Of a stretch of DNA of 22,904 nucleotides, positions 1 through 7,519 are shown one piece after another. Source of the stretch: Sulfuricurvum sp. (lineage in GTDB: Bacteria; Campylobacterota; Campylobacteria; Campylobacterales; Sulfurimonadaceae); contig JACXUE010000004.1 of the NCBI GenBank assembly GCA_014764075.1, positions 1-22,904 on the forward strand, read 5' to 3'. How positions within the stretch are numbered: position 1 is the stretch's first letter; each line of letters opens with the position of its first letter. A model generated the notes under the pieces. The model had not been told where the DNA came from and made no database searches. It was given only the letters and a program-made list of their open reading frames with translations. A program made the translations under genes and the position numbers.

Positions 1-354
1 CCGTTATTGTCCCGCTACGAAGAGGGAAAAATCATGGGGGAGATATTCCGCCGATTCACGTATTGGAGCTATTTTATGGCAGCAGTGATTGCCGTGTATG
101 AAGTGAGTCGCTACAAAGTGATGCAGATTGATAAAATCTCGATGTTAAGTGCAATGGGATCAATCGCGACTCTGCTCCTTTTTAGTGCGGTTTATACCCC
201 GAAAATATTGGAGTACCAATCTCGCGGTGAGGCAGCAATCGATGCGTCGTTTGAAGCGTTGCACAAGGCAAGTGAGATCGATTTCAAAATACTGTTAGTT
301 ATGTTATTGATCCTCTTTTGCCGTAGAACTTATCTCTTGGCGGTGAAACGATGA
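1..354 (+). CDS. DUF4149-like integral membrane protein, C-terminal part (5' cut by window edge)
   Basis: The reading frame is open from the first base, so the true start lies upstream and about 117 residues are visible. A basic and acidic stretch (SRYEEGKIMGEIFRRF) is followed by three hydrophobic segments: near TYWSYFMAAVIAVYEV, near MLSAMGSIATLLLFSAVY, and a final KILLVMLLILFC just before the C terminus. The SRYEEG…IFRRF stretch followed by membrane helices resembles the DUF4149 membrane proteins that I recall from Campylobacterota; this is recognition from memory, not a search. A TTG at position 7 could act as an internal start but is unlikely to be the real one. The stop overlaps the start of the ABC ATPase gene as ATGA, so the two are probably co-translated. 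The function of the family is unknown; a link to lipid transport is suggested only by the neighbour. Confidence 0.6.
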   Translation, partial: PLLSRYEEGKIMGEIFRRFTYWSYFMAAVIAVYEVSRYKVMQIDKISMLSAMGSIATLLLFSAVYTPKILEYQSRGEAAIDASFEALHKASEIDFKILLVMLLILFCRRTYLLAVKR

Positions 355-1103
355 TCCGGTTTGAAAACATTACCAAACGTTTTGGTAAACGTGAAATTCT
401 TCGCGGAGTCAATTTGGAGATCGAGAGGGGGAAAACGACCGTTATATTTGGCGTATCGGGTGGCGGTAAATCGACGATTATTAAACACATGGTGGGACTG
501 CTCAAACCCGATAGCGGAACGATCACCTATAACGGGACCCGGATCGATAATGCCGATGAATCGACCTTGCGTGAGTTCCGTAAAAAAATCGGATTTTTAT
601 TTCAAAGCGGCGCACTCTTTGACAGTATGAATATCCGAGATAATGTTGCATTTCCGATGATTGAACATCAAAAATTGAGTACCAAAGAGCTCGATTATAA
701 AATCGATGAAAAACTCACGATGGTTGGACTCGACCCTAAAATCGTCAAATCTCTTTACCCCGAAGAGCTCAGCGGCGGTATGCGCAAACGGGTCGGTTTG
801 GCACGAACGCTTGCCCTTGAACCCGAAGTGATCCTCTATGATGAACCGACATCGGGACTCGATCCGGTGACGAGCGATTTTATCACCCAGATGATTTGCC
901 GCTTGCGCGATGAGATCGGTATGACATCGGTACTCATCAGTCACGATATCGCCGAGAGTTTCAAGGCGGGTGATAATTACGCAATGTTGTTTGACGGAGT
1001 GATTGTCGAAGCAGGGGATAAAGAGAGTTTTAGAAATTCAACTAATGCAGTCGTTCAGCAGTTTATCCACGCCCGCTCTGATGGGCCGATCGCGTTTCAT
1101 TAG
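351..1103 (+). CDS. mlaF: ABC transporter ATP-binding protein, MlaF type (phospholipid/lipid transport)
   Basis: A 250-residue ABC ATPase. Walker A is GVSGGGKST at residues 34–42, the Q-loop is in FLFQSGALFDSM, the ABC signature is LSGGMRKRVGLAR (from residue 140), Walker B is ILYDEPTSGLDP with D164/E165, and the H-loop is in LISHDIAE. The combination FQSGALFDS plus LSGGMRKRVGLAR is typical of MlaF, the cytoplasmic ATPase of the Mla system that moves phospholipids between inner and outer membranes (called IamA in Campylobacter, from memory). The start ATG overlaps the stop of the upstream membrane protein by 4 bases. No MlaE permease or MlaD substrate-binding gene is visible; downstream lies a convergent gene whose end overlaps this one by 4 bases. 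Any partners must lie upstream of the window or elsewhere. The family is certain; the substrate is inferred. Confidence 0.88.
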   Translation: MIRFENITKRFGKREILRGVNLEIERGKTTVIFGVSGGGKSTIIKHMVGLLKPDSGTITYNGTRIDNADESTLREFRKKIGFLFQSGALFDSMNIRDNVAFPMIEHQKLSTKELDYKIDEKLTMVGLDPKIVKSLYPEELSGGMRKRVGLARTLALEPEVILYDEPTSGLDPVTSDFITQMICRLRDEIGMTSVLISHDIAESFKAGDNYAMLFDGVIVEAGDKESFRNSTNAVVQQFIHARSDGPIAFH

Positions 1104-1390
1104 CGCCCTCCAAACTTCTTTGTCCACCACTCCTGCGGAGTGAGTGTTTTTTCTCTCAAATGTTCTTCATCAAAATTAAATTCGTATTTAGAACAGTATT
1201 CGAGTAGTACGGCGTAGGCATCGTTGATTTGGGTGCTCATGGCGTGAGCCGTTTCGGGATCATCGGGGTGTTTATCGGGATGCCATTGCTGCATCATGTT
1301 TTTGTAGCGGATTTTGATGTCGGAGAGGGTGGCTTTATCGCTCAGGCCAAGGAGCGTTTTGGCCTTAATGAGCGTGTCAAAAGTGAGCAT
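1100..1390 (-). CDS. Small J-domain (DnaJ-like) protein at the end of the ftsA-ftsZ operon
   Basis: A 96-residue protein that is almost entirely a J domain: helix I/II region LLGLSDKATLSDIKIRYKNM, the diagnostic HPD at residues 37–39 (WHPDKHPDD), then the helix III region with AYAVL. J domains stimulate the ATPase of DnaK-type Hsp70 chaperones. There is no G/F region, zinc finger or substrate-binding C domain, so this is a J-domain-only co-chaperone and not DnaJ itself. The tail ends LTPQEWWTKKFGGR. It starts 12 bases after the ftsZ stop on the same strand, so it is probably the last gene of the division operon. No good Shine-Dalgarno is visible in that gap, which suggests coupling to ftsZ translation. 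The 3' end overlaps the convergent mlaF gene by 4 bases. Confidence 0.8.
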   Translation of the reverse strand: MLTFDTLIKAKTLLGLSDKATLSDIKIRYKNMMQQWHPDKHPDDPETAHAMSTQINDAYAVLLEYCSKYEFNFDEEHLREKTLTPQEWWTKKFGGR

Positions 1391-1402
1391 GGAGAAGAGA
1401 GT

Positions 1403-2545
1403 TTAGTCTCTTTGTTGACGCATAAACGTTGGAACGTCTAGGAAATCTTCGGTGTAGTCACCGTTGGCGACCATACGGACTGCCGGACGAGCAATAATAC
1501 GCGGTTTATCGGCACCAACTGCAATGGTCTCTTTATTTTCAAACTCATGGTTATTGATTCCCATTGAGGCTTTTTTCTCAAAACCGGTTGCTACAAGGGT
1601 GATACGGATGAAATCTTTTGGCAATGATTCATCGGTTGTTGTGCCGAAAATAACGTCTGCACCGTCATCGACACTGTTGTGCACCACATCCATTGCCGCA
1701 GAGAGTTCCATAAACGGGAACTCAGGGTGCATACTGAAGTGTACCAATACTCCAAGAGCGCCGTTGACTGACATGTTATCGAGCAACGGAGATTCGATGG
1801 CGTTTTTGATCGCTTCGTAGGCCGCGTTTTCGCCTTTGTATTCGCCCACACCCATGAGAGCCAAACCGCGGTGACTCATAACGGTTTGCAAGTCGGCGAA
1901 GTCAAGGTTGATGTCGTTATCGCCGCTGGCGAGGATAACCCCCGATGTGCCGCTGACGGCGCGAGCAAGAACGCTGTCAACGATTTTGAAACTCTCTTTG
2001 ATTCCCATTTTCGGATCGATAATAGAGAGGAGTTTGTCGTTTGGGATCACAACGATACAATCAGATTCATTTTTAAGTTCGCTCAAGCCCTCTTCTGCCA
2101 ATTTGAGACGTTTTTTACCCTCAAAAGAGAACGGTTTAGTCACTACTGCGATGGTGAGGGCACCAACCTCTTTAGCGATTTTAGCGATGATCGGAGCGGC
2201 ACCCGTACCGGTTCCTCCACCCAAACCGGCTGCGACGAATACGATGTCGGCACCGGCAAGAGCGTTTGTCAACTCTTCGTAACTCTCAAGTGCCGACTCT
2301 TTGCCCACGTCGGGTTTCATCCCCGCACCCAAACCTTTGGTGAGTTTTGCGCCGAGTTGGATTTTGGTTACGGCAGAACCTTGTTCCAATACTTGAGCAT
2401 CAGTATTAGCGATGATGAGTTCGATCCCTGGAATTTGCTCTTTGAGCATATAGCCGATCATGTTTCCGCCGCCGCCGCCAACACCGACCGCTACGATACG
2501 TGCTCCTGTTAGGGTTGTTGATTCTTCTATTGAAATTGGTTCCAT
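1403..2545 (-). CDS. ftsZ: Cell division protein FtsZ
   Basis: A 380-residue tubulin-like GTPase that polymerises at midcell into the Z ring. Visible motifs are the glycine-rich loop GVGGGGGN (residues 21–28), the tubulin signature GGGTGTG (109–115), the T7 catalytic loop NLDFADL, and the C-terminal peptide DFLDVPTFMRQQRD, which matches the consensus tail that binds FtsA and other partners. The linker between the globular domain and the tail is short. The ATG at 2543–2545 is preceded by a strong AAGGAG (on the minus strand). The gene lies 18 bases after ftsA, in the usual ftsA-ftsZ order. Confidence 0.98.
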   Translation of the reverse strand: MEPISIEESTTLTGARIVAVGVGGGGGNMIGYMLKEQIPGIELIIANTDAQVLEQGSAVTKIQLGAKLTKGLGAGMKPDVGKESALESYEELTNALAGADIVFVAAGLGGGTGTGAAPIIAKIAKEVGALTIAVVTKPFSFEGKKRLKLAEEGLSELKNESDCIVVIPNDKLLSIIDPKMGIKESFKIVDSVLARAVSGTSGVILASGDNDINLDFADLQTVMSHRGLALMGVGEYKGENAAYEAIKNAIESPLLDNMSVNGALGVLVHFSMHPEFPFMELSAAMDVVHNSVDDGADVIFGTTTDESLPKDFIRITLVATGFEKKASMGINNHEFENKETIAVGADKPRIIARPAVRMVANGDYTEDFLDVPTFMRQQRD

Positions 2546-2563
2546 GCTTGCTCCTTGACGTGT

Positions 2564-3973
2564 TTAAAATAGTTGGGTTGCCCAATTCCAAAACTTGGAA
2601 ATCGGGTTTGGCTGATCACCATGTGCGGGTTTTTTCTCCGTAATATTGACCATTTTTGAAGTCTCTACCTTTTTCTCCTCCCTTACTAAAGGCGGGGTTG
2701 ATGCCGCCGATGGTGGTGGAGTAGAGATAGAAGGGGAAGCTTCATGCTTTAGCGCCTCTTCTTGTGCTGGGTTTTGAGATCCCATAGACTCTTCGCTGGC
2801 ATGACGCATACGTCGATTGACATCGATTTCGTATGGCGTATATCCTCCGGCAAGATATTTTACGAGACCGACGGCACCCGAATAGGATGGGTCTCTTAGA
2901 GTATCGAACAGACCGCCGATATCGGAAGGTTTCGCTAAACGAACCGGCATGTTGTCTAAAATAGCGACGGCGAGTTCGCGCAGACCTTCGATTTTGGTAA
3001 AACCACCGGTGAGGACAACACCGGCTCCCATGTGCTCTTTAAGACCGCTTTTTTCGATCGACTGAGCGATAATCATCAGGGTCTCTTCGACACGTGCATA
3101 GATGACGTTGTGAACTACTTCAAGAGAGACCTCATGGCTTGTGTTTTCATCACCGATAACCGGAAGTTCGATCAAATCGTTGCTTGGTGCGTAGAGAGAA
3201 CCGTAATTGATTTTGACATTATCCGCTGTATGGAGCGGTGTGTGTAATGCCATCGAGAGGTCGTTGGTGATATGGTTCGATCCTACACCGAGGAAATCGT
3301 TGTAGCGGATCGCATGTCCTGAATGGATAACGATGTTGGAAGTATTTCCCCCCATATCGACGACGGCGGCACCGAGCTCTTTTTCATCAGCGTTGAGTAC
3401 TGCGATAGCAGAGGCGTAACCGCTGAGTACCACACCCTCAACGTCGACACCGGCCGCTTTAACCGCTTTACGCAAGTTGTTCAGATTGCTCTTTTGGGTA
3501 GTAATGATATGGGTTTCTACTTCCAAGCGTGCTGCATTCATACCGAGCGGATCTTCTATGAAATCTTGATCGTCTACTTTGAAGTTATACGGAAGGGCAT
3601 GTAATATTTCAAATTCGTTGGGGATATTGGCATTGTACAACGAGGTGTGCATAACACGCTGAATCTCATTGAGGGTGATCTCTTTGTTCGGGATGTTGAC
3701 GATACCGCTGGAGTTTAAGCTTTTGGTATAAGCACCTGAGATGGTGACGATAGCACTACGAAGTTCTGTTCCCGCTACCCGTTTTGCATCATTGAGGGCA
3801 CTTTTAATCGATTTACTCGCCAATTCGATATTGGTAATACTCCCTTTGCGGAGCCCTTGCGCTTTTGCGGTTCCGGCTCCGATGATTTGTGCGCTGTTGT
3901 CATCATCGATCTCTGCGATGAGTGCACAAACTTTTGTTGAGCCGATATCGATGGCTAAAACAGTTCGTTTCAA
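2564..3973 (-). CDS. ftsA: Cell division protein FtsA
   Basis: A 469-residue actin-like ATPase that anchors FtsZ filaments to the inner membrane. The N terminus carries the phosphate-1 motif AIDIGSTKVCALIAEI, phosphate 2 is VVDMGGNTSNIVIHSG, and the adenosine motif is VVLTGGFTKIEGL. After the actin fold there is a low-complexity linker rich in Pro, Ser and Glu, then a C-terminal amphipathic segment (NPISKFWNWATQLF), the expected membrane-targeting helix. The start is TTG (3971–3973), which places the ATP-binding motif right at the N terminus as usual. It is preceded by an AGAGGGG-like ribosome site that overlaps the end of the upstream gene. Only one base separates it from the stop of the ppiD-like gene, implying tight translational coupling. 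Confidence 0.97.
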   Translation of the reverse strand: MKRTVLAIDIGSTKVCALIAEIDDDNSAQIIGAGTAKAQGLRKGSITNIELASKSIKSALNDAKRVAGTELRSAIVTISGAYTKSLNSSGIVNIPNKEITLNEIQRVMHTSLYNANIPNEFEILHALPYNFKVDDQDFIEDPLGMNAARLEVETHIITTQKSNLNNLRKAVKAAGVDVEGVVLSGYASAIAVLNADEKELGAAVVDMGGNTSNIVIHSGHAIRYNDFLGVGSNHITNDLSMALHTPLHTADNVKINYGSLYAPSNDLIELPVIGDENTSHEVSLEVVHNVIYARVEETLMIIAQSIEKSGLKEHMGAGVVLTGGFTKIEGLRELAVAILDNMPVRLAKPSDIGGLFDTLRDPSYSGAVGLVKYLAGGYTPYEIDVNRRMRHASEESMGSQNPAQEEALKHEASPSISTPPPSAASTPPLVREEKKVETSKMVNITEKKPAHGDQPNPISKFWNWATQLF

Positions 3974-3974
3974 A

Positions 3975-5444
3975 TCAGATCCCCTCTACGTAGATTTCAA
4001 CTGGATATTTGCTCTCAAGCGTTTTGATCAAACCTTGATCGAGCAAGCTCCCTTTTAGCTTGGCTACGGCGTTTCCATCCGCTAATGTTTTATTTTGAAG
4101 CAACTTTTGTTCCAACACGTTATACATAATAACATTTCCGCTCTCCAGCGTGATAAAACCTTGTTTTTGTTTGGAAGTGAAGAGTTTAGATAAGAATTCA
4201 GAACCTTCCTGAGGGGTAAGACCTCCCAATTTATTGTTATCGTTGCGGGTTAAGAAATCGGTTGCGGGGGCGCTGAATGTTTTATAATTGTTTTGGGCTA
4301 ACTCTTGGAGTTTGGTTTTTTTCGCTTCGTTATTATACATAGCGATAACATTTGCTTTAGCCTCTTCGTAGCTCATCGGACGTGAAGGGTTTGCTTTCTC
4401 CAGTTTGATGACAAGATACTCATTTCCGACTTTTCGAGGCTTAAGGAAAGGTTTTGCACTATTGAGTTCCATCACCTCTTTGGTCAGTGCCGGAACAAAC
4501 GGGGACGCGGAAGCGCTGATTGTCGCTTTTTTAATTTCTACATTCTCCCCTAGTGAACCTTTTTTGTAATCAATATAGAGGCGAAGCGCCTCTTTTTCGG
4601 TTGCTTTATCGTTTAGTGCGGTTGTGATAACCCCTTTGGCTTCGTCTAAAGAGAGGATCTTTCCGCTAGGATCTTTGAGTGATTGGCGATTCATATCGTA
4701 ATAATCCGCCATCTCTTTAGCGGATGGGGTTGATGTGAGAGGAGTTTGTACAACATACGAAATATCCACTGTCGGTTCGCTCATAAACTCTTTTTGGTGC
4801 TTGCCCCAAAACGCTTTTAGAGATGCTCCATCTGGATTTAGCGCAATCATTGAGGGAGTGAGAAGTTTATAACTGATTTTATCGGCGACTCCCAATGCGT
4901 TGGAGAGGGCTTTCTCTTCTAGCGGACGATTTCTGGATGCTAAGAGATAGAGGGTCTTTTGGATCAAAATCTCTTTTCTGAGGAGTTTTTCATATTCATC
5001 GATCGATGAGTAGTGCATCGCTTTTAATTGTTCGGCATAAAGCGCTTTATCAAACGAACCCTCTTTGGAGAAGATCGGCTGGGATTTAATGACATTCCAA
5101 AGCTCATCATCGGTAACAGTAAGACCGTAGCTTTGGGCGAGGTTGAGGATCAACGCTTGGTTGACCAGTTGGCGGAGGGCTTGACGTTGCAATCCGAATT
5201 GTTTTGCCTGCTGTTCGTCAAATTTTCCTTGGAAAAGTTGGTTGTATTGGTTGAACAGTGTCGAGTAGCTTCGTTGGAGTTCGGCGGAGGTGATTGAGAT
5301 ATCGCCCACTTTGGCTACCGATCCGGCTTTGTCCCCGTAACTGTATTGTCCCCATCCGACAAATCCCGCTCCGATAAATGCGATGGTAGAGATCCAGATC
5401 GTGACGACCAAGTATTTGCGATGGCGTTGCATCCAAGTAATCAT
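3975..5444 (-). CDS. PpiD/SurA-N-like membrane-anchored periplasmic chaperone
   Basis: A 489-residue protein with a short basic N terminus, one transmembrane helix at about residues 11–31, and a large periplasmic part. Residues about 40–180 look like a SurA-type N-terminal domain: VAKVGDISITSAELQRSY, then LVNQALILNLAQSYGLTVTDDEL, a characteristic pattern of this family. A second helical chaperone segment with SYEEAKANVIAMY lies near residues 360–400. No clear parvulin (PPIC) catalytic domain is evident between them, unlike E. coli PpiD, so prolyl isomerase activity is doubtful. By family, the role is folding of exported proteins at the inner membrane. It is the first gene of the ftsA-ftsZ operon, an arrangement I recall in Helicobacter and Campylobacter. 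An AGGA ribosome site precedes ATG 5442–5444. Confidence 0.82.
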   Translation of the reverse strand: MITWMQRHRKYLVVTIWISTIAFIGAGFVGWGQYSYGDKAGSVAKVGDISITSAELQRSYSTLFNQYNQLFQGKFDEQQAKQFGLQRQALRQLVNQALILNLAQSYGLTVTDDELWNVIKSQPIFSKEGSFDKALYAEQLKAMHYSSIDEYEKLLRKEILIQKTLYLLASRNRPLEEKALSNALGVADKISYKLLTPSMIALNPDGASLKAFWGKHQKEFMSEPTVDISYVVQTPLTSTPSAKEMADYYDMNRQSLKDPSGKILSLDEAKGVITTALNDKATEKEALRLYIDYKKGSLGENVEIKKATISASASPFVPALTKEVMELNSAKPFLKPRKVGNEYLVIKLEKANPSRPMSYEEAKANVIAMYNNEAKKTKLQELAQNNYKTFSAPATDFLTRNDNNKLGGLTPQEGSEFLSKLFTSKQKQGFITLESGNVIMYNVLEQKLLQNKTLADGNAVAKLKGSLLDQGLIKTLESKYPVEIYVEGI

Positions 5445-5473
5445 ATTAAACGATCCTGTTGTAAAATTCAGAT

Positions 5474-5479
5474 ATTTTA
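5474..5479 (-). promoter_or_regulatory. Candidate -10 box for the ppiD-like–ftsA–ftsZ operon
   Basis: On the minus strand the leader reads AATAAAATATC, giving a TAAAAT -10-like hexamer that would start transcription about 20 bases before the ATG at 5444. No -35 element is obvious, which is common in Campylobacterota. A second match, TATAAT on the minus strand at 5536–5541, would give a longer leader. The call is by eye only. Confidence 0.35.
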
Positions 5480-5513
5480 TTCAGTTTACCATTAAACTTG
5501 GATGAAAAGAACT

Positions 5514-5543
5514 TTGAACTAACAAATGTTATCATATTATAAC
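5514..5543 (+). promoter_or_regulatory. bioA: Candidate sigma-70-like promoter for bioA
   Basis: TTGAAC at 5514–5519 and TATAAC at 5538–5543 are separated by 18 bases, close to a sigma-70 consensus. The start codon follows 19 bases later with AGGGG at 5552–5556 as ribosome site. The whole 118-base gap (5445–5562) is AT-rich and divergent, so it must drive both bioA and the division operon. No BirA operator was recognised. Confidence 0.4.
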
Positions 5544-5562
5544 TCAAAAATAGGGGTTTTTC

Positions 5563-6864
5563 ATGAAAAATTCGGAAATTTCCGCAAGAGATTTGAACGT
5601 TTTGTGGCATCCGTGTACTCAAATGAAAGATCACGAAACGATTCCGCTAACTCCGGTGGCAAAAGGGGAAGGGATTTACCTCTATGATTTCGAAGGGAAC
5701 CGTATCATCGACGGTATCAGCAGTTGGTGGGTCAATTTGTTCGGTCATTGCAACCCCTATATCAACCAAAAAATCAAAGAGCAGCTAGAGACGTTGGAAC
5801 ATGTCATTTTAGCAGGATTTACCCATGAGGGGATCGTTAAACTCTCTGAGCGATTGGTAAAACTCTCTCCAGAGGGACTAACACGCTGTTTTTATGCCGA
5901 TAACGGATCGAGTGCCATAGAAGTAGCGCTTAAGATGTCGTACCATTCTCACCGAAACAGGGGGTATGAACGTCCATTGTTCGTGTCGCTTTCGGATAGT
6001 TATCACGGAGAGACGCTGGGTGCTCTTTCCGTCGGCGATGTAGCCCTCTACAAAGAAACTTATGAGCCGTTATTGATCCGATCGATCCAAACCCCGTCAC
6101 CTACTAATCAAAGTGTTGAAGCGGCATTGCAAGCAATAGAAGCGTTTGAGCGGTTATTGCAGGAGAAGGGAGATGAGATTTCGGCATTGATCGTGGAACC
6201 TTTGGTTCAGGGTGCGGGGGGGATGAAAATGTATCATCCGATTTTTCTCACCGAAACCAAAAAACTGTGTGAGCGCTACGGTGTCCATTTTATCGCCGAT
6301 GAGATTTTGGTCGGATTCGGTCGGACAGGGAGTATGTTTGCGTGTGAACAAGCCTCGATTTCCCCCGATTTTCTCGTCCTCTCCAAAGGGCTTACGGGGG
6401 GGTACCTCCCCCTCTCGGTAGTGTTGACGAACGAAGAGGTGTATCGATCGTTTTATTGTGAGTACAATCCCATTCGATCGTTTTTGCACTCACACAGTTA
6501 TACGGGAAATGCGTTGGCGTGTGCGGCGGCGAATGCGACGCTCGATATTTTCGAATCGGAAAATGTGATTGAAAAAAACCGGCGAACGATTGCGTTTATC
6601 GCCGAAGAACTCAAACGTTTTGAGACGATGAAACATGTTAAAGAGGTACGTCAATGCGGTATGATCGCGGCGATTGAACTGCAAGAGTTCGATCCTTCAC
6701 GACGGATCGGGCTTCAAATCCATCGAGCTTGTATGGAGCAGGGGGTTCTGATCCGTCCTTTAGGAAGCGCTGTCTATGTAATGACTCCGTATGTTATTAC
6801 ATTGGAAGAGCTGCAAACAGTGTTTAAAGCGATTGAGAAAGCAATCCTCTTAATCGATGCCTAA
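5563..6864 (+). CDS. bioA: Adenosylmethionine–8-amino-7-oxononanoate aminotransferase
   Basis: A 433-residue fold-type I (class III) PLP aminotransferase that converts 8-amino-7-oxononanoate to 7,8-diaminononanoate using SAM as amino donor, in biotin synthesis. BioA-type features are WHPCTQMKDHE near the N terminus, SSWWVNLFGHCNPYI, DNGSSAIEVALKM, DSYHGETLGALSVGD, the PLP aspartate in FIADEILVGFGRTG, and the Schiff-base lysine K275 in LSKGLTGGYLP. The length and lysine position match E. coli BioA closely. The SSWW motif near residue 50 favours BioA over other class III enzymes. No other biotin genes are in the window. The 3' end overlaps the convergent aldolase-like gene by 15 bases. Confidence 0.95.
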   Translation: MKNSEISARDLNVLWHPCTQMKDHETIPLTPVAKGEGIYLYDFEGNRIIDGISSWWVNLFGHCNPYINQKIKEQLETLEHVILAGFTHEGIVKLSERLVKLSPEGLTRCFYADNGSSAIEVALKMSYHSHRNRGYERPLFVSLSDSYHGETLGALSVGDVALYKETYEPLLIRSIQTPSPTNQSVEAALQAIEAFERLLQEKGDEISALIVEPLVQGAGGMKMYHPIFLTETKKLCERYGVHFIADEILVGFGRTGSMFACEQASISPDFLVLSKGLTGGYLPLSVVLTNEEVYRSFYCEYNPIRSFLHSHSYTGNALACAAANATLDIFESENVIEKNRRTIAFIAEELKRFETMKHVKEVRQCGMIAAIELQEFDPSRRIGLQIHRACMEQGVLIRPLGSAVYVMTPYVITLEELQTVFKAIEKAILLIDA

Positions 6865-7440
6865 ACGGGACTGGGAGTGATCGAGCATCAAAATGCGGCA
6901 GCTCCGTTCTAGAATCGAGAGTTGGCGTACCATTGTATGGATATCGCGGCTAAACGCATAGACGCCGTATCCTCGGATCACCATGATCGCGGTATTGTTT
7001 TGTTGAAAATAGTGGGGTATTTCACTCACCGCCCGCTCGTACCAATCTTCAAATTTTTTCGGGTCGTAGATGTGGATTTTACCGAACTCTTTGAGCCCGA
7101 AATAGTCTTTGGGGATGATGATCGAGTGATTGAGTGAAAACGCGGTGGTAAAGGGGGGCATCGTAAAAGTGATGAATTTGGCATCGGAGATTTGTCGATA
7201 GATCCCCTGATGGATCGATGCGTCGATACTTGCTTCTTTCCAGCGGTAATCTTTATTGTAAAAAAGATCGATGAGACTTTGTTCGTTGATCGAGTCGAAA
7301 ATAGCGCTTTTGGTGTTGATGGTGAACAGATTGGTATCGAGTTTAGCCGATAAAGAGCCGTGGTAGATACCGAAAAAATCTTTTCGGAACATAGAAAGGG
7401 CGAATGAGGCGAGCTGATGTTTAATGTGTTGTTTATCCAT
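6850..7440 (-). CDS. Class II aldolase/adducin-fold protein with degenerate metal site
   Basis: A 196-residue protein with the overall layout of the class II aldolase/adducin N-terminal family: GSLSAKLDTNLFTI (phosphate-binding region, from residue 28), DASIHQGIYRQISDAKFI (the usual E-x-x-x-H-x-x-IY…PD stretch, 73–90), TFTMPPFTTAFS (the usual HTHPPYATALS, 91–102) and IRGYGVYAFS (the usual LxxHGxxxxG, 155–164). In active family members the metal ligands are one Glu and three His; here the matching positions are D73, F92, M94 and Y158. Aldolase or epimerase activity through that metal site is therefore unlikely. It may be a binding or structural protein, but no role can be named. ATG is at 7438–7440; the gene converges on and overlaps bioA, and is divergent from rsmH. 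Confidence 0.72.
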   Translation of the reverse strand: MDKQHIKHQLASFALSMFRKDFFGIYHGSLSAKLDTNLFTINTKSAIFDSINEQSLIDLFYNKDYRWKEASIDASIHQGIYRQISDAKFITFTMPPFTTAFSLNHSIIIPKDYFGLKEFGKIHIYDPKKFEDWYERAVSEIPHYFQQNNTAIMVIRGYGVYAFSRDIHTMVRQLSILERSCRILMLDHSQSRLGID

Positions 7441-7519
7441 ACGAGGATTTTAACATATTTTAAACAATGTGTTAGAGAGGGTGAGTTATGATAAGCAGAT
7501 TGAAATAAAAAGGTTACGT
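7441..7519. promoter_or_regulatory. Short divergent intergenic region between the aldolase-like gene and rsmH
   Basis: This 79-base gap must hold promoters for both directions. It contains overlapping TAAAAT/TATTTT-type motifs (7447–7462), but no hexamer pair stands out. If rsmH starts at the upstream GTG (7469), the gap shrinks to 28 bases. Confidence 0.3.

Noticed and set aside
1871..2512. A 213-codon open frame on the plus strand
   Set aside because: Antisense to ftsZ; low-complexity shadow with no support.
5446..5634. A 62-codon minus-strand frame covering the bioA start
   Set aside because: It spans the divergent promoter region and the conserved bioA N terminus, and has no homology I recognise.
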